Below, in pieces: positions 24,402-34,417 of a stretch of DNA of 64,000 nt. The stretch is from Mangifera indica (taxonomy: Eukaryota > Streptophyta > Magnoliopsida > Sapindales > Anacardiaceae), in assembly GCF_011075055.1 (NCBI RefSeq), contig NC_058149.1, forward strand, positions 8,748,449 to 8,812,448. The letters run 5' to 3'. Made by a program: the position numbers and the translations under genes. Numbering within the stretch: the stretch's first letter is position 1; each line of letters begins with the position of its first letter. Below the pieces are notes generated by a model. The model searched no databases. It had not been told where the DNA came from and worked only from the letters and a program-made list of their open reading frames with translations.

Positions 24402-25781
24402 GTTATCCACGATATTTTAATTGTTACTAATACCTTGGTAATATTATTTCAAAACTTAAGACACTTTAGAATAATAATAAGAGTAAATAACATTTTCCTA
24501 CCAAAGGGTTTCTTTAAAAGGACTCATTCACCTATAGACGACACATATAACACATTTTTAATCAAAATCAAATTTGTTTAAAAAGAAAAAAAGCTAACAG
24601 GGAAAATAGTAATTTAATCATCTACTAATTTTTTAAAAATAAAAAAATAACCATTTTATAAATTAAACCCAAGTATTTCAAACATGATAGTTTGACACTT
24701 AAAAAGGTTTGAAAATTTACAAATAATCTTTTTAAATTTTTTTGGAAACTTTAGTCATCGGTAGTGATCCTTCACCATTGCCACATTCCTTGGCCCCCAC
24801 CACCCTCTTTTTTGTCACAATCTAACTTCTTGTCAATAACTCTTCACTTGATCAAGTCCTTATTCACTAGATTGAGTGAAGAGTTGTTAACAATCCCACA
24901 AAAGTCGTGATGGAGAAAGGATGGTAGAGGCTAACAACTCATGCGATAGAGAGGGGGAAGATGGTGCACAAGAGAGAAGATGGATTGAGGGGTTGGTATT
25001 ATGAGCTAGGTTGCCAATGAAAGCAAGGTGGTGCGGGCTGATGAGGAACAAAGGAAGATGAGGGTTAAAGTGAAAAGAAAGGAAAATAAGAGTGTTCTTA
25101 TCAATTTTCATAATTAAAAGGTTTTTATTTGTTTCAAATCATTTGTTAATTCAGGATTATATGGTAGTTTTGAAAATGAAATAGTAGATTTAAAATAATA
25201 ATTTCACTTACGAGAACATTGTTGAGCTTTCTTTTATTAACATATTTTTATTTTAGGTGTGAACGTGGGAAAATGTAATTTAGTCTAATAATAAATCCCA
25301 AGGCTTGAAAGCCAGCTAAGATGTCCAAATGGGCATATTTCACCTGTGTCCGCCATTGAGAGGGAGTGAAAATTCTTACTAGCGAATTCCCTTGAATTAT
25401 TTTTCGGGATAGAACTTAGTTATGAAAATTACTTGGCAAGGTTGGTAAAGTGTTTTATTTTGTGAAAATAAATATATTTTGACGTAATTTTTCCAATAAA
25501 GTTATTTTAGAAAAGATTTTTCTCAGAGATTATGTAGGAATAAATATTTAAAAAATCAGAATTTAATTAAATTATTACATGAAAAATTTATAAATTTGTC
25601 ATGAAATACCTAATCAAGCAATGAACAAAAGTAAAATATTGAATGGAAAAAGAAAGCCGGCTGGTGAAAATTGAGCAGGCATCTAGCAGACCGTCACGTC
25701 TGGAAACATCCCAAGCGTCTCTCCCTCTGAAGCACTCATCAGCTGCTGTATTTAAACTCTGCATGTTCTGTGATCTAAGCA
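24402..25781. other. Intergenic DNA upstream of the chimeric gene
   Basis: The part 24560-25200 has the texture of a decayed non-autonomous transposon (short GC-richer core at 24780-25080 between AT-rich flanks) without clear ends. The last 130 bases before 25782 are GC-richer, with a TATTTAAA at 25749-25756 that is rather close to the ATG to be the TATA box. Confidence 0.35.
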
Positions 25782-26444
25782 ATGGCTTCATCTTTGACGC
25801 ATGAAAAGGCAGCAGTGAAAGGGAACAAGAAGTCATTGAAAAGTCAAGAACGGCGAAAGGGATCAGCCATGACTAGAAGAGGTGAATATGCAGCCGTCAC
25901 TTGCATGAATTCTGGTTTACGTATTGGTGGCTGCAACAATTGCGATGTCTCAGCCTTACGTATTGGAAGGAAAAAACCTTCATCACTATCTTCAAATAAA
26001 ACAAAATCATCGTCGGCATCAGCATCCCCAGCAGAGAATTCAGATTCGTTTAATGCACCATTACAATGTGAAGGTAAAACGGCGAATGATGTCCAACAGG
26101 TTAAGGATCAAGTGAAATTACCAGCAGCCATGGAGAAATTAAAAGAGAAGTATTCTTTTAAACCTGTCATGCGAAAATTTGAAAGAAGTGTTAGCATCAA
26201 AGTGTCGAGAACGTTGTCATCAGTGAAGAATCAATATGAGAAAAAGAAATGGAAATATAAATCAGATGAAGATAATTCTCTCTGGACCAAAACTATTATA
26301 TTAGGAGAAAAATGTAGACCAGATGAAGAGGATGATATCATGATTTATGATAAAAAGGGAAATATAATCTCGACGTATCATACAAGATTGATCAGAATAA
26401 GATTAACCACTCTCTGTCAGCAACAAACTCTTTCATTAATCTAA
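25782..26444 (+). CDS. Plant-specific small protein with transporter-like N-terminus (possible chimeric gene)
   Basis: An uninterrupted 220-codon frame. Residues 1-45 (MASS at the start, RKGSAMTRRGEYAAVTCM at about 25-42) resemble the cytosolic N-terminus of the UGNT1-type transporter encoded at 34418 (MASS start, SKGSGMTKRGVYAAVSYM). At DNA level, 25857-25914 and 34493-34550 agree at 45 of 58 positions. Residues 46-68 contain a 13-residue in-frame duplication junction. A Ser-rich linker and a Lys-rich region follow, and then at about residues 166-190 WTKTIILGEKC, an acidic run and IMIYDKKGNII. That tail resembles the W-x-K-x-I-x-x-G-x-K-C motif I know from small uncharacterised plant proteins. 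No signal peptide or membrane span. Function unknown; lack of introns and the hybrid ends suggest a young or rearranged gene. An internal splice (CTG/GTTTAC at 25914) is possible. Confidence 0.6.
   Translation: MASSLTHEKAAVKGNKKSLKSQERRKGSAMTRRGEYAAVTCMNSGLRIGGCNNCDVSALRIGRKKPSSLSSNKTKSSSASASPAENSDSFNAPLQCEGKTANDVQQVKDQVKLPAAMEKLKEKYSFKPVMRKFERSVSIKVSRTLSSVKNQYEKKKWKYKSDEDNSLWTKTIILGEKCRPDEEDDIMIYDKKGNIISTYHTRLIRIRLTTLCQQQTLSLI
25917..25966 (+). repeat. 11-bp direct repeat at the homology breakpoint
   Basis: TTACGTATTGG occurs at 25917-25927 and 25956-25966, 39 bases apart, so the reading frame is kept (residues LRIG appear twice). The first copy starts three bases after resemblance to transporter exon 1 stops. 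Confidence 0.9.
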
Positions 26445-27880
26445 CTTGATAGACAAGACTCAAGACAAAGAGAAGGAAAAAATATAAGAGGAGATGAATA
26501 GTTTTAATCCATGGAGTTTTCACGCATATACATGTGTGTGTGTGTGTGTTATATTCATTCATTTGGGGTCAGGCAGTTTCTTAATTGAGTTTAGTAAGAT
26601 GAATGAATGTATGAATCATGTTATACTAATGCTTTGATGATAATGAGCTCTTTTTTTAAAAAAAAACTTTCTGTAATTATATGAGTTAATCTTCTATGAT
26701 ATGTGTAAAATGAATTTTAATTCATATATATAATGTGGATACATTATCTATGGATCTTCAAAATGCGATAATCTATATACCAATTAGATGTATGCAATAC
26801 TAGGTATTGTACAATAAAATGATAAAATGATTGAAATTAGTGGAGTAATGATGAGGGAAAGAGGCTATGTAAATAAGTGTTGGTAGTAAGACATTTTTAA
26901 TGTAGTTTGACTCATTATTCAAGAGCTTATATCTATAATTATGTTACTTACATCTTCAGGATATTAATTCTTACAACATATAGATGAGAACTATAAGAAA
27001 ATTATTTAGCATCTCTTATCTCTATATAATCTTTTATATTTATGAGACAATCAAGTAGGTTTATATAAATATGCTACATTTCTTCCCTAATACAACAACA
27101 AATCTAGAGTATAATGTTGTTTATGTGAGTATAGTTAAGGAAGAGTTTAACTGCATAATATCTACCGCTAGTTTGTGGAGTGCAACTATAACTTTAGAAA
27201 CTTTTTGCCTTTATGCATAGATGGATAACACATGGAGACTTAAGGTAGGCTTTATGTTTTGGCATTTCAAATAAATTTGATATGTCTTGTAGAGCATGTC
27301 TCATCTTCCTTGTTGGATCAACGTATGTCATTGACTTGACTTGAACAATGAAGATTTGTTTCTACTTAGTCTTTATTTTCATATAAAAATTCAAGAATAA
27401 TCATATTTAGGATTATTTTCCCTAAATTTCTTTAGAGCTCAATGGTCCTTAATCTCTCTAAAACATAAGAATCCTCTATCGATCTAAACTTTTTCAAATA
27501 TTATACTAGAGTATTTTCTATCTATTTTATTTTGTAGGTGAGTATATTCTTGCTAGCCTATTTGTGCTAGACACTAATTGGTAAGATACAAGAGAGATCT
27601 TCTAGTAAAACTTTGACCAATAGAAAAAAGGTCAATAGAACCTTTAGAGAAGCGGTCAAGTGTTGTTGATCATCTTTTAGTAGTCACTGAGGGAAGCCTT
27701 ATCATGCGGGCTATTAGAGCCTCAAATAAAGTACATATCCTTATTTTTCTTTTTCTTGTTATTCCTCTTTGTCTTAGGATGTGGAGGAGAATGTTGAGAC
27801 ATGTCTTTAACTCGCTTTGGAAGCCTCAATGGTAAGGGAAAGTGTCTCAGAGCAATATTAGGCATAATTTTCAAGCATGG
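26445..27880. other. Downstream intergenic DNA, no gene recognised
   Basis: It begins with the presumed 3' UTR of the gene ending at 26444, including a TG microsatellite (about 26532-26549). From about 26880 the sequence looks like decayed LTR-retrotransposon DNA (TGTTGGTAGTAAGACATTTT near 26879), but no ends or domains could be fixed. Confidence 0.35.
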
Positions 27881-28627
27881 TCATGCAAACAAAGCTCAAA
27901 AGGCTTGTTGAGGACATCACCCAAATAGTTCATTGTGCTTTTACTCTTTAATCTGTTAGCTTTGATATGACATCAAAAAATAATCAACGTAGCAAAATGT
28001 GTAACTAAAATTTTAATAATAAATAAACGACATATTCTAGCCATATCAAAAATAGGATCATTTTATAGGCAATATATTGTGCATTATGTACTAGTATTAA
28101 AACAATAACGCACCACCATCAAAAGGTATTTAAGAGTAATTACTTCCGCTAGCGGCTCCATCTTTATTAAAAAAGAGAGGGTGTGTAAATCATTTCTATT
28201 CCAAATTTAGGATGGCATTGAATTATCCACATGAGGCACCTAATGTAATGGAGGCTAGGGAAAGGCTTTTAGGCCTACTAGAACATTTAAGGAACGAAAT
28301 GTCTATAGAGAGGTGTATGAAAATTGACCAAAGTCTTAAAAGGTTATGTTTGTTTGCACGAATTGTATCTCATTGTAATATCACCTAAATTCTATGATAA
28401 TCTAAATTCTTAGATATGTGATAAGAACATTGAATAAGGTCAATCCAAGATAATTGACATCTATGCCTATGCTATGCACGGTCTTTCTTCTTTTGGGTAA
28501 GACATGCCATGCATGATCGTTCATCTATTCTAACACTTATCCAATTTTCAACCTATCTTTATCCAAACTGGATAAAGTCTACCCCTCATTATTCCAATCC
28601 AATCCAATCCATCCATTTTGGGTTAGT
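27881..28627 (+). repeat. Tandem duplication, first 747-bp copy
   Basis: It starts TCATGCAAACAAAGCTC and runs directly into an almost identical second copy at 28628. Differences are scattered single bases and small indels (for example an extra ATCCA near the end). A diverged relative of the 3' half occurs at 56990-57330, just before another copy of the long-LTR family, so the unit is probably retrotransposon internal DNA. Confidence 0.85.
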
Positions 28628-29370
28628 TCATGCAAACAAAGCTCAAAAGGCTTGTTGAGGACATCACCCAAGTAGTTCATTATGCTTTTACTCTTTAATC
28701 TGTTAGCTTTGATATGACATTAAAAATAATCAACATAGCAAAATGTGTTACTAAAATTTTAATAATAAATAAATGACATATTCTGGCCATATCAATAATA
28801 GGATCAATTTATAGGCAATATATTGTGCATTATGTAATAGTATTAAAACAATAATGCACCACCATCAGAAGGTATTTAAGAGTAATTACTTCCATTGGCG
28901 GCTCCATCTTTATTAAAAAAGAGAGGGTTGTAAATCATTTCTATTCCAAGTTTAGGATGGCATTGAATTATCCACATGAGGCACCTAATGTAATGGAGTC
29001 TAGGGAAAGGCTTTTAGGCCTACTAGAACATTTAAGGAACGAAATGTCTATAGAGGGGTGCATGAAAATTGACCAAAGTCTTAAAAGGTTACATTTGTTT
29101 GCACGAATTGTATCTCATGGTAATATCGTCTAAGTTCTATGATAATCTAGATACTTAGATATATGATAAGAACATTGAATAAGGTCAATTTAGGATCATT
29201 GCCATCTATGCTTATGTTATGCACAGTCTTTTTTCTCTTGGGTAAGACATGCCATGCATGATCGTTCATCTATTCTAACACTTATCCAATTTTCAACCTA
29301 TCTTTATCCAAACTGGATAAAGTTTACCCCTCATTATTCCAATCCAATCCATCCATTTTGGGTTAGTTCA
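28628..29370 (+). repeat. Tandem duplication, second copy
   Basis: It is collinear with 27881-28627 from TCATGCAAAC to GGGTTAGTTCA. The low divergence between the copies indicates a fairly recent unequal exchange or replication slip compared with the heavily decayed surroundings. Confidence 0.85.
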
Positions 29371-29399
29371 TCTTGACTCTTCAAATAGACATAGACACA

Positions 29400-29900
29400 C
29401 ATAAGTCCAATCATTCAATAGAACTCGAGACCATCATTCTGAATATTGGACACGATTCACTCCATATAACCTAGGACCTCTAATCATCAAGATTTACCTA
29501 TTTTATGTGTGACCATATGCTTTATATTATGTTGGTAGTAAACGAATTCATGACCAATCTATAATCTGTTAGCCATTTGTATACAAACTAAGATTGACCT
29601 TTAAAAAGACATCTTGATGTCTATTAGTAGGTTTGTAAGAGATATTAGCTCTTGTACTCGAAAACAATGAATCTTTTACTAATCTTCCACAACATTCATA
29701 CATCTTTCATAATAGCTAACCACTAATTTTTTGGTAATCCTCATGGACTACATAGACTTGTGTCAAACCATATCAATCCTTGTACAAAAAAAGTCTAATG
29801 ACTTCAAGTCGAAGGATCATATGTATTACCTATGGAATTACACATAATATGGAGTTGATTGTATGACTTAAAAGTTTGGGTTTGATGTCAAAGCGTGAAT
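29400..29900 (-). repeat. Partial copy of the long-LTR family, inverted
   Basis: On the minus strand it shares ordered phrases with 1307-3144 and 57334-58760: CTTCGACTTGAAGTCA, ATGGTTTGACAC, a CTACTAATAGAC segment, and GAGCTAATATCTC. No ends preserved. Confidence 0.45.
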
Positions 29901-30194
29901 GACCTCACATTTTTCCAAACACAATAGATTAATTTAGGTATCTGAAAAATGTGTCATAATATTCAGGAATAAATATTATATATATAATGAGCCTAGTGGA
30001 GAGAAATCAAAGGCTTATGGGTTAAGTGATATAATATGAACTAGGGTTATGAGACATCTCATGTAAATTTAGACTTATCTCATAATTTCATTAGTTAGTC
30101 ATATATTATCGATAGAAGAGAGGATTTCCTCTCATAATTTTCTCTTTGAATTCATATAAACACTCAATCAATCACACAGACTAGCATCTATGAG

Positions 30195-31492
30195 TAAGGG
30201 TGTTCAAAATTGGTCAACCAAACCAGTTTGATAATATTTTGAATTGAATCAAATTTTTGGTTCGAAGAAAATCATAATTTGAAATTGAATCAATTTAAAG
30301 ATAAATCGATTTTGAATAGAACCAAAAATACTAATTAATCAAACCAAATTTTTTGTGAATCATTTTTTAACTGAATTTCAAAGGATAATCCCACTTCATT
30401 AATTTTTGAAAAACCCCCTGAAAAGCACAGGTGACATTTGAAAATGATGGATTTCTTGTTAAAACCACAAGTGAATGGGCGTCACTCCTAAAGTGAATTG
30501 GCATTCCTAACTCAAAATCTACCATTCAGAGTAAGTCAACCTTAGTCAAACCCTTAATGATTGACTTCTTTTCTCATATCAGACTCCTAAATGGGCATCA
30601 CTTTTAAAGTTAATGGGTGTTTGTCTCTTAATATATCAAAGCTTTCAAAATCTTAGAACTACGAACGTTGACATAAACAGATTAAAGAATGAGAACTTAA
30701 ACGACTGGAATTTGCACTAAGAACGGGTGTCACACTCTCCTGAATGATCGTCTCTTTTTTTACTTGAAACCCCCTTGACCTTGACTTTGACCGCTAACGA
30801 GAGCGATAAATGCAGAGCTTCCCATGAGTCTTTATATTCTTGTATGAATATGTGTCACTTCTTTAAAGGAATAGGTGTCACTTGAAGCTTTGACTTTTTT
30901 CTATGTTGACTTTATTCATATTCAAACGTGTACATGGGATGAGAACTTCTTCTTTATGACTAGCTTGAAATAAGTCATGAACGGGTGTCACTTTTTGGTG
31001 AATGGTGATTCATTACTTTATCTAAGTTGTGCCATAATTCCAAAGGCGTCAATGAGGAAGCGCATGATGTCATTCATCTTTATGAATGGGTCAATTTTAC
31101 TTTAGTGACAGACATTCATATGATGTGCATGAGCGTTCATTCTATATGTTCTTGGATTTTTCAAGTTTTGTCCATTTTATAGTGTTTTAACATATTTTTT
31201 TGGACATGTTAACAATTCTAACTTAAATTTTTATCATTATCAAAATACCAAAGGGTCCAACAATTTTTTTTTTTTTTTGAAAATAGGCTTATTACTTTAT
31301 TAATTTTATATTCAATTTAAAAAAAAATGTTGGTTCAATTAACTAATTTAAAAAAATAGACAAACGGGTAATCAAACCGAAGAACCAAATTTCTATATTC
31401 TTAAATTGGTGTTCAAACTAATTTTTCAAATAACCTATTTTTTATTCAAAAACTAATTCGATTTAGTTACTGGTTAAATTTGAATAACCTTA
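30195..31492. mobile_element. hAT-like MITE split by a later insertion
   Basis: The left end TAAGGGTGTTCAAAATTGG and the right end (reverse complement TAAGGTTATTCAAATTT) form terminal inverted repeats. The flanks TCTATGAG (30187-30194) and CATGTGAG (31493-31500) may be a decayed 8-bp duplication (5 of 8). The two halves (30195-30400 and about 31265-31492) are collinear with the uninterrupted 394-bp relative at 57444-57837. About 860 bp of unrelated repeat-rich DNA sits between them. Confidence 0.65.
30420..31260. repeat. Degenerate roughly 120-bp periodic array with GGGTGTCACTT word
   Basis: The word GGGYGTCACTYY, often with AAAGTGAATGGGC nearby, recurs near 30477, 30594, 30725, 30848-30878 and 30977, with a weaker GGGTCAATTTTACTT at 31086. 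Spacing is about 105-130 bases. This periodicity suggests a diverged minisatellite or a repeated module inside an inserted element. No reading frame spans it. Confidence 0.5.
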
Positions 31493-31851
31493 CATGTGAG
31501 ACCTTTTAAAGCTTTCACATAGATTCATGTTGTCATAGTGCCCCAGTATGGACAAGCAAGGCCTTGTTGAAGTGATTAACTAAGCGAAAATTGATTATAA
31601 GACAAAATCTACCTAATAGAGTTTGCAAAAGCAGGTATAGGTTCCCTTTTTGTGCTTATTATATGTATAATAACTTCTTGATCTATAGGATAGTATTTTT
31701 TCATTTTAATTTTTTTTATTCTTCTATTGTAATAGCATGTTTTGGATAGATCAAAAACCCTTTCACAACTCACAGTCTCAAAATTTGGTGGCAATCTTTG
31801 TGCAGTCAAAAGTTCTCTCTAAAGTCAACTCTTAAATATGACTATCAATAA

Positions 31852-32010
31852 AATTATGTGTATCTACTTTGGGTACACAAATGTGTACACATTTATATGT
31901 GTCATCATTTGATTGGATGATTTTGAATTAAGAATAAAACAATAATCAATCATATGATGACACATATGAGTGTGCATACATTTGTGTACCCAAAGTGGGT
32001 ACACATAATA
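31852..32010. mobile_element. Palindromic MITE, about 160 bp
   Basis: Inverted arms of about 60 bases (ATTATGTGTATCTACTTTGG on the left; ATTATGTGTACCCACTTTGG when the right end is reverse-complemented) continue through TATGTGTCATCAT words toward a short centre. A diverged relative is at 51971-52124. No coding capacity. Confidence 0.75.
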
Positions 32011-34330
32011 TTGCTCTATGAGTATACATAATAACTAGCGGATAGTGGCCAGCAGATAGCAATTAGTGGACAACGGTTAGCAAAGAGCAACAAAGAAGCT
32101 TCTTAACTCTTATATCAAAGGATCATGACTCAAGAAGAATAACTTACCTTCCAGAAACCTTAAACCAAGATAGTAGGACCACATACACCACAACTTCAAT
32201 AAAAAAATTAGCATTGATAATATATTTCCTATTATTAAATAATCAATCTCCTATTTTCAGCTACAATAATTAAAGCACAGTTATGCTACTTACGGTTTCA
32301 CAAGCCACAATGACATTATGGCTCTTCATTTTTACATTTACTCAAATGTAGTCCCTTCACTGTGGATGTAAATAGTGATTAACGAATCAATATCATAAAA
32401 AGATGAATTGCAATCATCTTGACAACATATTGTCTTGTAATATTTTTTTATCAATTCAATAGTAACATCATAGATGTAGTTTTTTAAGCTTTCTGGTTAA
32501 ACCACATAAAATCATAAGTCTCTTGTTTATATATTACGTCTTTTTACATTCTAACACTTCAATCTCTTTGATTTGATGTATTTCTCATTTATGCGTATCT
32601 ACACACCAAATGTCTAACAACGAAGAATCTACCATTTATAACTTTTTCACCACTTGCCTAAATAATAAAAATTTAAGTCACTATGCAATTATATAATGGG
32701 ATGAAACTTTTCTTTTTTTAAGGTAAAAAAATGTATAAACAAAGCAGAAGGCCAAGACCCTCAGATACAATCTAAGCTCAACCAATCCTCAAAAGGGAAA
32801 GCTAGCCAAACCAAACTAACACAAGCCATAGGCAAAACACAGAGAAGAGGCAAGCACAAACACCCCACAAAACAATTTGACCCACAAGAACTATCTCGTG
32901 AAGGTCTATCTAAATTTCTATAGAGATAGAATTCAAGATAGTTGTAACTTAAAGAGAATAAAATCATTAAAAATAATTGATCTTATTTTGAGTATAAAAT
33001 TTCTTTTAATACATAGTTGAAAATAGTTGCAATATATAATAATCGTATAATAATTAAATGTGACACTTGATATTGTATAATAATTATATTTTTCCTTTAT
33101 TATATTATATTATTAAGATATAATAAGAAATTTTATTCGGACTGTATTGATTTATTTCTGTTTTAGTAAAATGCACTATTGACTTAAAATTTAAAATATA
33201 TTTTTATATTTTACTTTCTTAAAATATTTATTCACTTTTTAAATGTAAATGTGATTTAGTCAAATCATTATTTCCTATCTAACATTTAATGAAATAACAG
33301 ATTCTCATATTTTATGTTTGAAAAATTTAATTTTCAATCCATCTATTTAACTTTTTAACATAATCTGTTAGATTTTTTATAAAATTGTTGGCAAGAAAAA
33401 AAAAAACACAAACTAAATAGTACTTCATCCTCAAAAATTTTTAAATAACTTTTTGTATCTTAATTTATATTAATTTCAATTTAAAACAATTAAAAATGTA
33501 TGTTGCAAATAAAGCTAAGAGTGTTAATGATGTATAATCATATGCTTAGATGGTTAAATTATAATTTTTAAAAATTTTATGGGTGATAATGAAATTTTTA
33601 AAGGGTTTTAAAATTAAAAAAATTGGTGTTTTTAAATTTTTAAAATTTCAATATACCTCTTAGTTGTTTTAAAATAACATTTATACCCCCAAAGAACTAA
33701 AGAGAACACAACAAATTAGGGTTATAAAACTCATATTACAAATTATTGCGGTTATAATTATATTTTTAAAAATACATTAGGTGAATATGATTCTTTTTAA
33801 ACAAGATAAGTTTTTAAGAAAATAACATTTATATTTTTATAATATTGTTAATAACTTAGACTAAGAGGATGGTTATTATAATATCTTATATCTCAAAGTG
33901 AGATTAGACTTTTATTATAAGATTTAGATAAAATATATAAATAACCTTTTATTTTTAAAACCTATTATTGATTTGTATAAAAATTGCCTTTTTGAGAATC
34001 AACAAAGTTGAGTGGGGAATAATCATTGAGTCTATTTTTTTATATTAATTGTATGCAATTTAAATTATATTTCAAAGCACTATTAAATGAAAGTTATCTT
34101 CTTGATAAAGTTATATAAATAAATATGCAACAAATAAATATTAAAAAAATAATAAACATGAATGCCATGCCTAGTTAAGTAATGAGCCATGATAAAATAA
34201 AAAATTCAAAAAAGGAAAAAGAATGATGGGGTGATGAATATCTGAGTTCGGACCAACCTGAAGTGGACCCTAACTTCAAGAAAAGCATGCCACGTGTCTT
34301 TGCCACTCAAACATTGATCGCACACTCACC
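32011..34330. other. Intergenic DNA upstream of the transporter gene
   Basis: Very AT-rich, no gene seen. The interval 32709-32935 has an oligo-T stretch on its left followed by a less AT-rich segment; on the minus strand this could be the 3' end of a LINE with its poly-A, but no reverse-transcriptase or RNase H motif is visible. Confidence 0.35.
34291..34296 (+). promoter_or_regulatory. G-box CACGTG in the transporter promoter
   Basis: CCACGTGTC at 34290-34298 contains the palindromic bZIP/bHLH site CACGTG, 122 bases before the ATG, in a short GC-richer promoter stretch. Such sites often respond to stress, abscisic acid or light; its role here is inferred. Confidence 0.4.
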
Positions 34331-34331
34331 A

Positions 34332-34338
34332 TTTATAA
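34332..34338 (+). promoter_or_regulatory. Probable TATA box of the transporter gene
   Basis: TTTATAA lies 80 bases before the start codon. Transcription starting about 30 bases downstream would give a pyrimidine-rich leader of roughly 50 bases ending GCAGAGCAATGG, a good plant start context. Confidence 0.4.
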
Positions 34339-34417
34339 CTCTTCGTTTTTTCATCTCATTCATTCACAAATAATAGTTTCCATCTTTTTCATTCTTTAAA
34401 CTAATTGAAGCAGAGCA

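Noticed and set aside
32709..32935. LINE 3' end on the minus strand
   Set aside because: Only an oligo-T stretch and a composition change support it; no LINE protein motif was visible.
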